Source: DATAES01 sp036493595 (GTDB lineage: Bacteria > Actinomycetota > Acidimicrobiia > Acidimicrobiales > JACDCH01). Taken from it: DNA of 64,000 nt. The notes beneath the pieces are model-generated. The model was not told where the DNA came from. It did not search any database and saw nothing but the letters and a program-made list of their open reading frames with translations. The translations under genes were made by a program, and so were the position numbers. This document shows, piece by piece, positions 7,194 to 16,282 of this stretch (position 1 is the first letter of the stretch; each line of letters begins with the position of its first letter). The DNA lies in assembly GCA_036493595.1 (NCBI GenBank), contig DASXPN010000093.1:1-64000 (forward strand), given 5' to 3'.

Positions 7194-8534
7194 GTGACGT
7201 TGCGGTTCGGGACCGACGGTGTGCGCGGGGTGGCGAACCTCGACCTCACCCCTGAGCTCGTCATCGCGCTCGGGCGGGCCTCGGCTCGAGTGCTCGGAGT
7301 CGATCGCTTCGTCGTCGGCCGTGACACCCGCATCTCCGGTCCTGCAGTCGAAGCGGCGCTGACCGCCGGATTCACCGCGGAAGGCGTCACCGTCGAGACG
7401 CTCGGCGTCGTGCCGACGCCGGCAGTCGCCTGGGCGGCGGCGCACGAGGGCGCGGCGGGGGCGATGATCTCCGCGTCGCACAATCGATATCCCGACAACG
7501 GCATCAAGCTGTTCACCGCGAAGGGACGCAAGCTCGATGACGACGTCGAGGCCGCGCTCGAGGCCACGCTCGATGCGCTCGTGCAGGGCCATCACGAGCA
7601 GGACTCGTCACCCACCGGCGACGCCATCGGCACGGTGACGGCGGCGCCCGAGCACCTGCTCGCTTACGCCGAATCGGTGGAGCACGCCATCAGCGGCCGG
7701 GATCTGTCGGGGCTCCGGCTCGTCGTCGACTGTGCGAACGGCTCGGCGACGACGGTCGCGCCGCACGTACTGCGGCGGCTCGGAGCCGAGGTGACCGTCC
7801 TCCACGCCGAACCAAACGGCACCAACATCAACGAGGGTTGCGGCTCGACCCACCCGGCCGACCTGCAGCGCGAGGTCAAACGACGGGGCGCGGATGCAGG
7901 GGTCGCGTTCGACGGTGACGCGGATCGTCTGCTCGCGGTCGACCACGACGGTGAGTTGGTCGACGGTGATCAGCTCATCGCCATCTGCGCGGTCGACCTG
8001 CACGAGCGTGGGCAACTTCGCAACGACACCGTCGTCGTGACCGTGATGAGCAACCTCGGCTTCCGCATCGCCATGACGGAACACGACATCGCCGTGATCG
8101 AGACCCCCGTCGGTGACCGCTTCGTGCTCGACGCGCTCGCGTCAGGACGCCATTCACTCGGCGGCGAGCAGTCGGGTCACATCATCTTTCCCGAGCTGGC
8201 GACGACCGGTGACGGGCTCCTCACTGCGGTGCTGCTGCTCGATGCGATGAAGCGATCGGGCCGATCCTTGGCCGACCTCGCGACCGTGATGCAACGGCTT
8301 CCCCAAGTGCTGCGCAACGTTCGCGTCACGTCGACGTCGGCGCCCGATCTCGACGATCGCATCGCGCCCGACATCGCGTCCGCGCAGGAGGCGCTCGGGG
8401 AAAAGGGGCGTGTGCTCGTCCGGCGTAGTGGCACCGAACCGCTCGTGCGGGTCATGGTCGAGGCGCCCACGGCCGAAGAGGCCGAGACAGTGGCCGAACG
8501 ACTCGCGGAAGCCGTCGCCGCGGCCGCAACGTAG
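7194..8534 (+). CDS. glmM: Phosphoglucosamine mutase GlmM
   Basis: A 446-aa alpha-D-phosphohexomutase that converts glucosamine-6-phosphate to glucosamine-1-phosphate for UDP-GlcNAc synthesis. Visible motifs are RFGTDGVRG at the N-terminus, the active-site phosphoserine loop MISASHNRYPDNGIK, the metal-binding loop FDGDADR, the sugar-binding GGEQSGH, and the phosphate-binding RRSGTEPLVRVM near the end. I choose the GTG at 7194, which puts LRFGTDGVRG right at the N-terminus as in homologues; a frame open from 7137 would add 19 residues. The next gene encodes the preceding enzyme of the pathway. Confidence 0.96.
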   Translation: MTLRFGTDGVRGVANLDLTPELVIALGRASARVLGVDRFVVGRDTRISGPAVEAALTAGFTAEGVTVETLGVVPTPAVAWAAAHEGAAGAMISASHNRYPDNGIKLFTAKGRKLDDDVEAALEATLDALVQGHHEQDSSPTGDAIGTVTAAPEHLLAYAESVEHAISGRDLSGLRLVVDCANGSATTVAPHVLRRLGAEVTVLHAEPNGTNINEGCGSTHPADLQREVKRRGADAGVAFDGDADRLLAVDHDGELVDGDQLIAICAVDLHERGQLRNDTVVVTVMSNLGFRIAMTEHDIAVIETPVGDRFVLDALASGRHSLGGEQSGHIIFPELATTGDGLLTAVLLLDAMKRSGRSLADLATVMQRLPQVLRNVRVTSTSAPDLDDRIAPDIASAQEALGEKGRVLVRRSGTEPLVRVMVEAPTAEEAETVAERLAEAVAAAAT

Positions 8535-8537
8535 AAT
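8532..8537 (+). promoter_or_regulatory. Putative -10 element of the glmS-like gene
   Basis: TAGAAT overlaps the glmM stop codon and ends 9 nt before the ATG. It could drive a leaderless transcript in addition to read-through from glmM. Confidence 0.4.
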
Positions 8538-8546
8538 CGATTCCTC

Positions 8547-11500
8547 ATGTGCGGCATCATCGCCGTCGTCCGGCGGCGGACGGCTCGCACGATCCCGGAT
8601 CGTGCGGAGATCCTCGGAGACCTCAGCCCGGTCGCGACCTCGCTCCGGCGCGTTGACCTGCTGGCACTCGACGGCGAGCTCGAGCGAGTCGCGCAGGCAC
8701 TCGAGGCCGCGAATGCGCGGCTGAGCGGTGTCGCCGGTGTCGAGGCGTTGCTGCAGTCGCCTGACCTTCGGGCCGCGATCGCGCACCACACCGCGCAGAT
8801 CTCGAGTGCCGTCGCCGACATCGATGCTCGCCTCGACGCCGGCGAAGACATCGCGCTCGATCGGCTCGAGCGCATCAACGCCGCCTTGGCGCGCGTGAAG
8901 GACGCTCGGTGGGCGATCGCGAAGGACAGGCTGCGAACGGCGGAAGCAGTCGGCGACCTGCTCGACGGCTCGACCTCCCGGGCCGCGGTCGAGGCATTCA
9001 CGTCCGTGCAGATCGCGCTGAGCGCAATCGACAGGCTCGAAGTCCGCGGTCGTGACTCCGCCGGTCTGCACCTGCTCGTGCGTGGGCACCAGCTCGACCT
9101 CGAGTCCACCGGGATCAGCGCCATGCTCGAGCGCGCCGCGGACCCGCTGTTCCGCAGCGGGACGGTCCGAGCGGCCGACGGGATGCTGGGGTTCGTGTAC
9201 AAGGCCGCCGCCGAGATCGGTGAGCTCGGCGACAACACGCGTGCGCTGCGCGAAGCCATTACGGCCGACGAGCTGCTGCACCTGGCACTCGCGGCGGACA
9301 CCGCGGAGATGACCGTGCTCGGTCACACCCGGTGGGCGAGCGTCGGCATCATCTCGGAGGCCAACGCCCATCCGCTCGACTCGCACGAGCAAGGCAGCCA
9401 GGACCCGCCCTACGTCATCGGCGCGCTGAACGGTGACGTCGACAACTTCGCCGATCTCAAGTCGGCTGAAGGCCTCCGCATCGCGGCAGAGATCACCACC
9501 GACGCGAAGGTGATCCCGACGCTGGTGTCGCGCAAGCTGCGGGCGGGCGTCGACCTGCGCGAATCGTTCCGCGGCTCGGTCGCCGGCTTCGAAGGCTCGG
9601 TCGCCATTGCCGCCAACTCGTCGAGCGCGCCCGATCGACTACTGCTCGCGCTGCGAGGAAGTGGCCAAGCGCTGTACGTCGGCTTGGCCGACGACACGTA
9701 CATCGTTGCCAGCGAGCCCTACGGGCTCGTCGAGGAGACCTCGCGCTACCTGCGGATGGACGGTGAGACGCCGTCCAACGCGGACAACCCGACTGCGAGT
9801 CGTGGGCAACTGATCGGGCTCGACGGCGCGCGTGCCGGAACGATCGAAGGCATCGAGCGACTCGGCTACGACGGCACCGAGCTACCCGTGACCGAGCGCG
9901 ACATCGTCGTTGCGCAGATCACGACGCGCGACATCGATCGTGGGAACTACCGGCACTTCCTCTTGAAGGAGATCACCGAGTCGCCGGCGTCATTCCGCAA
10001 GACGCTGCGGGGCAAGCTCGTCGAGCGCGACGGGCAGCTCGAGCTCGCACTTGGTGACGAGACGCTGCCGAGCTCCATTCGCGAGGACCTCAGAGCTGGG
10101 CGGATCAACCGCGTGATCGCGATCGGTCAAGGCACCGCGCACGTCGCGGGACAGAGCTTCGTCGCGGCACTGCGCGGCATGGCCCCCGACCATCTGCGCG
10201 TCGATGCATCGTTGGCGACAGAGCTGTCGGGCTTCGGACTTCGACCCGACATGGCCGACACGCTCATCGTGGCGATCAGCCAATCGGGCACGACGACCGA
10301 CACCAACCGAACCGTCGATCTCGTGCGCGCCCGCGGCGCTCGGGTCATCGCCGTTGTGAACCGTCGCAACAGCGACCTGACCGACAAGTCCGACGGGGTG
10401 CTGTACACGTCAGATGGGCGCGATGTCGAGATGTCTGTCGCTTCGACCAAGGCGCTCTACTCGCAGATTGCCGCCGGCTTCGTGCTCGCCGCCGCCATCG
10501 CCGAGACCGCAGGCGGCACCGTGCAGCACGACGTGCTCGCGGCGCTGCGGGCGCTGCCCGATGCCATGACGACCGTGGTCGAGCACCGCGCCGAGATCGG
10601 TGCCATCGCGCAGCAGTTCGCGCCGTCGCGCCGCTACTGGGCCGTCGTCGGCAACGGCAGCAACCGCATCGCGGCCAGCGAGCTGCGCATCAAGCTGTCC
10701 GAGCTCTGTTACAAGTCGATCGCCTGCGACTCGACCGAGGACAAGAAGCACATCGACCTGTCCTCCGAGCCACTGATCCTCGTCTGCGCGGCGGGACTCT
10801 CCGGCTCGAACGCCGACGACGTCGCCAAAGAAGTGGCGATCTTCCGCGCCCACAAAGCCACGCCCATCGTCATCGCCAGCGAGGGCGACGAGCGCTTCTC
10901 GGCTGCGGTCGAGGCGATCAAGGTGCCGGCGACCCACCCTTCGCTCGCCTTCGTGCTGTCGTGCATCGCGGGTCACTTGTTCGGCTACGAAGCCGCACTG
11001 GCCATCGACGCGCAGGCACTCCCGCTGCGCGAAGCGCGCGCCGCCATCGAGACCGAGGTGTCGGCTCAGGGCAGCGGCTTCCGGGCCGACGGCGACCAGC
11101 TGTTGCGGCGCGTGCGCCCGACACTCGAGTCAGCCGGCGCCAGCTTCTTCGACGGCCTGCGCACGGGTTCGTACGACGGGCATCTCGAAGCCTCCACCGC
11201 GGTGCGGCTGTCATCGTTGCTGCGCTACGGCCTCGGCATCAGCCCGCTCGACTCGTATCAAGTCGAACACGGCAAGATCGGCACTCCCGCGGTCGTCGTC
11301 GAAGATCTCACGCTCGCGCTCACCCGCGGCATCGAGGAGCTGACCCGCCCGGTCGACGCCATCAAGCATCAAGCGAAGACGGTCACCGTCGGCATCTCGC
11401 GTTCGGACGAGACGCTGTTGCAGGTGCCGCTGGCCACGGCAGTGATGGCGGCGGGGGCGCCGCGCGACTCGCTCAGCTACAAGACCTTGCGCACGCTCGC

Positions 11501-11981
11501 CGACCTCGATCCCGCGGTCGAGGAAGTCACCGGCTGGATCCGGTACCGCATCGAGGGCGACCCCGCGACCGACGATGAAGTGTTCACGTCCGTCATCGAT
11601 CGCGGTGGCATCGCGGCGGAGATTCCTTCACGCATCGAGCGCGACCCGGTGCTGCGAGGCACGAAGCACACCGTGGCCATCGAGCGCGACTTGCTCGTGT
11701 TCCGGGGTCGCAGCGACGGCCGCACGCTCATCGCCATCCCCGAGACGAAGGACAACCACTGCACGGGCATCACGCAGTTGCATGTCCGTTTCGAGGATCG
11801 GCTGCCGGTGCCGACGTGCCGCGCCGTGCTGCACGGCTACCGCAACCGGTATGCGGCGCTGCGCGACGCCGTCACGGAGACCGAGCCCAGCTTCCGTGAG
11901 GACCTACTCGGCGAGCTCGCGGTGGTGGACCTGTTGACCGAGCCGGTGCACGTCCTTGCTGATAGTTGGCGGACGCCATGA
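8547..11981 (+). CDS. Oversized glutamine-fructose-6-phosphate transaminase (GlmS-like)
   Basis: A 1144-aa protein, nearly twice the usual GlmS length of about 610. It starts MCGIIAVV, leaving the N-terminal cysteine nucleophile of class II amidotransferases. The glutaminase motifs are RGRDSAG (167-173), GHTRWAS (259-265) and NGD (295-297). Two SIS sugar-isomerase domains follow, at about 520-650 (AISQSGTTTDT, VASTKALYSQ) and 695-830. IKHQAKTVTVG with K944 matches the GlmS ending KSVTVE. Extra parts are about 135 helical residues between strand 1 and RGRDSAG, about 100 residues before K944 and about 195 after it. It lies where glmS is expected, after glmM, so GlcN6P synthesis is the likely role. 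Confidence 0.82.
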   Translation: MCGIIAVVRRRTARTIPDRAEILGDLSPVATSLRRVDLLALDGELERVAQALEAANARLSGVAGVEALLQSPDLRAAIAHHTAQISSAVADIDARLDAGEDIALDRLERINAALARVKDARWAIAKDRLRTAEAVGDLLDGSTSRAAVEAFTSVQIALSAIDRLEVRGRDSAGLHLLVRGHQLDLESTGISAMLERAADPLFRSGTVRAADGMLGFVYKAAAEIGELGDNTRALREAITADELLHLALAADTAEMTVLGHTRWASVGIISEANAHPLDSHEQGSQDPPYVIGALNGDVDNFADLKSAEGLRIAAEITTDAKVIPTLVSRKLRAGVDLRESFRGSVAGFEGSVAIAANSSSAPDRLLLALRGSGQALYVGLADDTYIVASEPYGLVEETSRYLRMDGETPSNADNPTASRGQLIGLDGARAGTIEGIERLGYDGTELPVTERDIVVAQITTRDIDRGNYRHFLLKEITESPASFRKTLRGKLVERDGQLELALGDETLPSSIREDLRAGRINRVIAIGQGTAHVAGQSFVAALRGMAPDHLRVDASLATELSGFGLRPDMADTLIVAISQSGTTTDTNRTVDLVRARGARVIAVVNRRNSDLTDKSDGVLYTSDGRDVEMSVASTKALYSQIAAGFVLAAAIAETAGGTVQHDVLAALRALPDAMTTVVEHRAEIGAIAQQFAPSRRYWAVVGNGSNRIAASELRIKLSELCYKSIACDSTEDKKHIDLSSEPLILVCAAGLSGSNADDVAKEVAIFRAHKATPIVIASEGDERFSAAVEAIKVPATHPSLAFVLSCIAGHLFGYEAALAIDAQALPLREARAAIETEVSAQGSGFRADGDQLLRRVRPTLESAGASFFDGLRTGSYDGHLEASTAVRLSSLLRYGLGISPLDSYQVEHGKIGTPAVVVEDLTLALTRGIEELTRPVDAIKHQAKTVTVGISRSDETLLQVPLATAVMAAGAPRDSLSYKTLRTLADLDPAVEEVTGWIRYRIEGDPATDDEVFTSVIDRGGIAAEIPSRIERDPVLRGTKHTVAIERDLLVFRGRSDGRTLIAIPETKDNHCTGITQLHVRFEDRLPVPTCRAVLHGYRNRYAALRDAVTETEPSFREDLLGELAVVDLLTEPVHVLADSWRTP

Positions 11982-12029
11982 AGTGCGGCGTCTGCACACC
12001 CGCTCGCGCCCCGCGTCCGTCTGCGTGAC

Positions 12030-12404
12030 GTGATCGGTCTCGGTGTCGACGTCGTCGACCTCGATCGCTTCGCCGGCATCGTCGAGCGCCGGGCGAACTT
12101 CGTCGAGCGCATATTCACCGACGGCGAGCGCGACTACTGCGACCGAGCGGGCGCGGCGGCCAAGCGCGTCGAGCGCTACGCGGTCCGCTTCGCGGCAAAG
12201 GAAGCCGTGATGAAGGCGCTCGGTGTCGGGCTCGGATCGTTCGCCTTCCGTGACGTCGAGGTCGGGCGCGACGACTCCGGCGTGCCGGCGCTCACGTTGC
12301 ACCGCAACGCGGCCGCGATCGCGGCCGAGCAGGGCGCGGCACGCTGGCACGTCTCGCTCAGCCACTCCGACGTCGTCGCGATCGCTTTCGTCGCCGCGGA
12401 GTAG
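12030..12404 (+). CDS. acpS: Holo-[acyl-carrier-protein] synthase AcpS
   Basis: A 124-aa phosphopantetheinyl transferase that loads 4'-phosphopantetheine from CoA onto acyl carrier protein. The magnesium-binding motif GVDVVDLDRF is at the N-terminus, and FAAKEAVMKALGVG is the second family signature (usually F-A-A-K-E-A). HVSLSHSD near the C-terminus completes the fold. The start is a GTG with no strong Shine-Dalgarno. It lies between the glmS-like gene and nnr, as in mycobacteria, where acpS and nnr are often linked. Confidence 0.93.
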   Translation: MIGLGVDVVDLDRFAGIVERRANFVERIFTDGERDYCDRAGAAAKRVERYAVRFAAKEAVMKALGVGLGSFAFRDVEVGRDDSGVPALTLHRNAAAIAAEQGAARWHVSLSHSDVVAIAFVAAE

Positions 12405-12409
12405 CTCCC

Positions 12410-13765
12410 TTGCTGGCGATCGTAACCCCGGACGAGATGGCCGCGATCGATCGCGACGCGTCCGAGCCGGTGGATGTGTTGATCGGTCGCGCGGGAGCGT
12501 GCGTCGCGCACCATGCCGTGCGGATGATGGGCGGGACGTACGGCCGCCGCGTTGTCGTTGTCGCCGGCAAGGGCAACAACGGCAATGACGGCCGCGACGC
12601 AGCGAGGCGACTGCGCGCTCGTGGCGCGCGCGTCGACATCGTCGACGCCGCGGCCGCGGAAGGCACGCGCTTGCGGTCAGCCGATCTCGTGATCGACGCG
12701 GCGTACGGCACCGGCTTTCGGGGCGAGTACAAGGCGCCGCATCCAGGTGACGCACCGGTACTGGCGGTCGACATCCCGTCAGGCGTCGACGGGCTCACCG
12801 CCGAGGCGGGCGAGAGTGCGGTGCGTGCGACCGAGACGGTGACCTTCGCGGCGCTCAAGCCGGGCGTCGTGCTGTTGCCCGGACGCATGTACGCGGGTGA
12901 GGTGCACGTCGTCGATATCGGGCTCGACGTAAGTGGCGCGTCGGCCCACCTCGTCGAGGAGCGCGATGTTGCCGGATGGCTTCCGGCCCGCGCCGTGGAC
13001 TCGCACAAGTGGCGCGCCGCGACATGGATCGTCGCGGGCTCACCCGGCATGACCGGCGCAGCCGTGCTGTCGGCTCGTGGCGCGCAACGGTCCGGCGCGG
13101 GCTACGTGCGGCTGAGCGCGCCCGGTGTCGGCGCATCGTCGCTACCCGGCGCGCCGGTCGAAGTGGTGCGCACCGAAGTGCCGAGCTCGGCCTGGGACGC
13201 GCCGGTGCTCGAGGGGCTCGAGCGGTTCGAGTCGCTGGTGATCGGGCCCGGCCTCGGCACCGAGGCGGTGACGATCACTGCGGTACGTCGGGTCGTCACC
13301 GAGTCGACCGTGCCCACCGTCGTCGACGGCGACGGCCTCACCGCGCTCGGAACCGACGTCGCCCGTTACGCCCATCCGCTCACGGTGTTGACCCCGCACG
13401 ACGGCGAGTACGCGCGCCTCATGGGTCATCCGCCCGGGGTGGACCGCATCAAGGCGGCACGCGACCTGGCGTCGGCCACCGAGGCGACGGTTCTGCTGAA
13501 GGGATCGACCACGGTGGTGGCCGGCGCGGATGGACAGGTGTTCGTGGTGACGTCAGGCGACGCTCGCTTGGCGACGGCCGGCACGGGCGACGTGCTCTCC
13601 GGAATCATCGGCTCGCTCTTGGCCCAAGGACTTCACCCGCTGCGGGCGGCCGCCGCGGGCGCGTGGCTCCACGCGCGTGCGGCTACCCTCGGCCCTCGCC
13701 GCGGCCTCGTGGCCGGTGATGTGGCTACGCACGTGCCCGAAGTGCTCGACGGCTTGGAGGCTTGA
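12410..13765 (+). CDS. nnr: Bifunctional NAD(P)HX epimerase/dehydratase
   Basis: A 451-aa two-domain repair enzyme. The N-terminal YjeF epimerase domain (about 1-195) has VVAGKGNNGNDG and AVDIPSGVDG. The C-terminal dehydratase domain, a ribokinase-like fold (about 200-451), has the motifs LTPHDGEYARLMG and TAGTGDVLSGIIGSLLAQG, which bind ATP/ADP and NADHX. Together they repair hydrated NADH and NADPH. The start is a TTG 6 nt after the acpS stop. The last codons overlap the region before the CBS gene. Confidence 0.93.
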   Translation: MLAIVTPDEMAAIDRDASEPVDVLIGRAGACVAHHAVRMMGGTYGRRVVVVAGKGNNGNDGRDAARRLRARGARVDIVDAAAAEGTRLRSADLVIDAAYGTGFRGEYKAPHPGDAPVLAVDIPSGVDGLTAEAGESAVRATETVTFAALKPGVVLLPGRMYAGEVHVVDIGLDVSGASAHLVEERDVAGWLPARAVDSHKWRAATWIVAGSPGMTGAAVLSARGAQRSGAGYVRLSAPGVGASSLPGAPVEVVRTEVPSSAWDAPVLEGLERFESLVIGPGLGTEAVTITAVRRVVTESTVPTVVDGDGLTALGTDVARYAHPLTVLTPHDGEYARLMGHPPGVDRIKAARDLASATEATVLLKGSTTVVAGADGQVFVVTSGDARLATAGTGDVLSGIIGSLLAQGLHPLRAAAAGAWLHARAATLGPRRGLVAGDVATHVPEVLDGLEA

Positions 13766-14226
13766 TGGATCGCAACTCGCCGGTGCGGGAGATCATGACC
13801 ACCGACGTGCTCACCTTCGGTCCAGAGGACGAGGTCGAGCAGGCGATGCGAACGCTGCTCGATCGCAACATCGATGCCGCGCCGGTCGTCGACGCGGACG
13901 GGATCGTCTTGGGTGTGCTCTCCAACGGCGACCTCATCGTGCAGGAGAGCGAGGTGCACTTCCCGACCTTGCTCACCTTCCTCGGCGGGACACTCGAGCT
14001 CGGGCACAAGCACTTCGAGGAGGAGCTGCGCCGCGCGCTCGGATCGAAGGTGTCCGACGTGATGAGCACGCATCCGATCGTCTGCAGCGACGACGACACC
14101 ATCGAACGGGCGGCGACGATCATGCACGAGAAGGAGGTGTCGCGCCTCCCCGTCGTGCGCGACGGGCACCTCGTCGGCCTCGTCTCGCGCAATGACGTCC
14201 TGCGCGCCATCCTCGACTCGGGCTAA
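13765..14226 (+). CDS. CBS-domain-pair protein
   Basis: A 153-aa protein made almost entirely of two CBS domains: VREIMTTDVLTFGPEDEVEQA at the start and VSDVMSTHPIVCSDDDTIERAA from about residue 95. Such pairs bind adenine nucleotides or similar ligands and regulate partner proteins. A linker of about 35 residues between the domains contains a hydrophobic FPTLLTFLGGTLELG stretch, seen in several stand-alone CBS proteins. The ATG at 13765 is chosen over the TTG at 13762 because GGAGG lies 4 nt before it. The ligand and target are unknown. Confidence 0.85.
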   Translation: MDRNSPVREIMTTDVLTFGPEDEVEQAMRTLLDRNIDAAPVVDADGIVLGVLSNGDLIVQESEVHFPTLLTFLGGTLELGHKHFEEELRRALGSKVSDVMSTHPIVCSDDDTIERAATIMHEKEVSRLPVVRDGHLVGLVSRNDVLRAILDSG

Positions 14227-14241
14227 GGAATCTGCGAAGCG

Positions 14242-15405
14242 ATGCTCGAGCCGGACCAAGCCGCCGAGGTTCGTCCCGACGACCGGCCGTACGCCTGGGC
14301 GGAGATCGATCTCGGTGCCATCGAGCACAACGCCCGGCTGCTGGTCGCACGCGTGCAGCCGGCGGAGCTGTGCGCGGTCGTCAAGGGCTGGGCCTACGGC
14401 CACGGCATCATTCGCGCCGCCGCCGCGGCCGTCGACGGGGGAGCGAGCTGGCTCGGTGTCGCCCTCGTCAACGAAGCGCTCGACGTGCGCCGCCACCTCG
14501 CCGAGCCGGTGTTGATCCTCGCCGAGCCGCCGATCGGTCAACTGGCCGACGTGGCGCGAATGCAGGACGTTCGACCCACGCTGTACCGCAGAGAGGCGAT
14601 TCACGCGGCGGCGAAGGCAGTGCGCGATGCCGGACGCGCGACGCCCATGCCCGTCCACCTCAAGATCGACACGGGCATGCATCGCGTCGGGGCCGCGCCC
14701 GAGATCGCGCTCGAGTTGGCGGAGCTCGTCGTCGCGTCGGAAGAGCTCGAGCTCGAAGGTCTGTGGACCCACCTCGCGGCGTCGGATGATCCGGCCCACG
14801 ACGGCTACACGGCGCAGCAGATCGCCTCGTTCGAGGCGGTGCGCGCGCAGCTGGCAGCCGCGGGCATCAGGCCTTCGATCGTGCACGCCGCGAACTCGGG
14901 TGGCGCGCTGGCCCATCCGGAGACGCATTACGACCTCGTGCGGTGTGGCATCGCGCTGTACGGCATTCCGCCGCGACCGCGTATGCCCGAGGCCGAAGGC
15001 CTCCGCGCCGCCATGTCGCTGAAGGCGCGCGTCTCGTTCGTGAAGCGGGTCGACGCGGGTCAGCCGATCTCCTACGGGTTGCATCACGTGTGCGACCGGC
15101 CTTCGACCATCGCCACCGTGCCGATCGGCTACTACGACGGCGTGCCGCGGCGTCTCGGTATGGCCGGCGGCGAAGTGCTCGTCGGTGGGCGGCGGCGCGC
15201 CATCGTCGGTGCCGTCACGATGGATCAGCTGATGGTCGACTGCGCCGACGACCCGGTGGCCGTCGGCGACGAGGTCGTGTTGTTCGGCGCGCAGGGTGAC
15301 GAGACGATCTCCGCGTGGGACTGGGCGGAGCGGCTCGACACGATCGCGTACGAGATCGTGTGTGGCATCGCCATCAACCGCGTGCCGCGCCGTTACGGGC
15401 GGTGA
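14242..15405 (+). CDS. alr: Alanine racemase
   Basis: A 387-aa PLP enzyme that makes D-alanine for peptidoglycan. The PLP lysine is K48 in VVKGWAYGHG, where most homologues read K-A-D-A-Y-G-H-G. The catalytic tyrosine lies in ISYGLHHV, and VPIGYYDGVPR and GAVTMDQLMVD are C-terminal-domain motifs. It sits between a CBS protein and a P1 peptidase, upstream of the tsaE cluster, the same broad position as in Mycobacterium. Isomerisation of alanine is likely, since both catalytic bases are present. Confidence 0.93.
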   Translation: MLEPDQAAEVRPDDRPYAWAEIDLGAIEHNARLLVARVQPAELCAVVKGWAYGHGIIRAAAAAVDGGASWLGVALVNEALDVRRHLAEPVLILAEPPIGQLADVARMQDVRPTLYRREAIHAAAKAVRDAGRATPMPVHLKIDTGMHRVGAAPEIALELAELVVASEELELEGLWTHLAASDDPAHDGYTAQQIASFEAVRAQLAAAGIRPSIVHAANSGGALAHPETHYDLVRCGIALYGIPPRPRMPEAEGLRAAMSLKARVSFVKRVDAGQPISYGLHHVCDRPSTIATVPIGYYDGVPRRLGMAGGEVLVGGRRRAIVGAVTMDQLMVDCADDPVAVGDEVVLFGAQGDETISAWDWAERLDTIAYEIVCGIAINRVPRRYGR

Positions 15406-15409
15406 GCCG

Positions 15410-16276
15410 GTGCTGACGGAGATCCCGGGCGTTCGGGTCGGGCACTGGTCCGACGAGGACGCCCGCACAGGCTGCACGGTCGTGCTCTTTCCCGAGGGCA
15501 CGGTCGCGTCGGGCGAGGTGCGCGGTGGCGCGCCGGCGACGCGCGAATTCGAGTTGCTCGACCCGAACCGGATGGTGGCCCGCATCGATGCCGCGCTGCT
15601 CACGGGCGGGTCCGCGTTCGGGCTGGCGGCCGCGGATGGGGTGATGCGGTTCTGTGAGGAACGGGGGCTGGGCTTCGCCACGGCCGGTGGACCCGTCCCC
15701 ATCGTCGTGGCCCTCGGGCTCTACGACCTCGCGCAAGGCGATGCATCGGTGCGACCGGGCGCCGCCGACGGCTACGCCGCCTGTGAAGCGGCGACCGCGA
15801 CCACCGCCGAGCTCGCGCTCGGCACGGTCGGCGCCGGCACGGGCGCGACGGTCGCGAAGTGGGAAGGGCGCGACAAGTCGCGTCGAGGCGGCATCGGCGG
15901 CGCGGTACTCGTGCACGGTGAGCTGGTGGTGGCGGCGCTGATCGCCGTGAACGCGTACGGCGACGTGCTGGAGCCGGGCGACACCACGCCCCGAGTACCA
16001 CCTCCGCCCATCGAGACCGCCGAAGCGTCGTTCGCCAACACGACGATCGGTGTCGTCGCGACGAACGCGATCCTCACCAAGCACGAGTGCCTGCTCGTCG
16101 CGCAAAGCGGGCACGACGGTCTCAGCCGCGCCCTCGCGCCCGTGCACTCGACCGCTGACGGCGACGCGCTGATCGCCGCCGCAACCGGGCAGATGGTCGC
16201 GGCGGTCGAAGCCGTCCGATCCCTGGCCGCCTCCACCGTTGAGCAGGCCATTCGCGCTGCCGTGTCACTAGCCTGA
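15410..16276 (+). CDS. P1 family peptidase (DmpA/NylC type)
   Basis: A 288-aa N-terminal-nucleophile hydrolase related to the aminopeptidase DmpA, beta-peptidyl aminopeptidases and nylon oligomer hydrolase NylC. The early PGVRVGHWSD and GGSAFGLAAADGVMR are family motifs. Autocleavage is expected before a threonine in FANTTIGVVATNA (N210/T211), which would produce large and small subunits and expose the nucleophile. The GTG start lies 5 nt after the alr stop, so the two may be co-expressed. Substrate unknown; peptides with unusual N-terminal residues are typical. Confidence 0.85.
   Translation: MLTEIPGVRVGHWSDEDARTGCTVVLFPEGTVASGEVRGGAPATREFELLDPNRMVARIDAALLTGGSAFGLAAADGVMRFCEERGLGFATAGGPVPIVVALGLYDLAQGDASVRPGAADGYAACEAATATTAELALGTVGAGTGATVAKWEGRDKSRRGGIGGAVLVHGELVVAALIAVNAYGDVLEPGDTTPRVPPPPIETAEASFANTTIGVVATNAILTKHECLLVAQSGHDGLSRALAPVHSTADGDALIAAATGQMVAAVEAVRSLAASTVEQAIRAAVSLA
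16269..16274 (+). promoter_or_regulatory. Putative -10 element of the uracil-DNA glycosylase gene
   Basis: TAGCCT overlaps the end of the upstream gene and ends 8 nt before the GTG start, again consistent with a leaderless transcript. Confidence 0.38.
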
Positions 16277-16282
16277 TCGTCC

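Noticed and set aside
6490..7567. Minus-strand frames opposite rplM, rpsI and the start of glmM
   Set aside because: They are antisense to ribosomal-protein genes with unmistakable motifs.
13633..15702. Long minus-strand open frame (689 codons) opposite nnr, the CBS gene and alr
   Set aside because: It has no recognisable domain and runs antisense to three well-supported genes. High GC content makes such shadow frames long.
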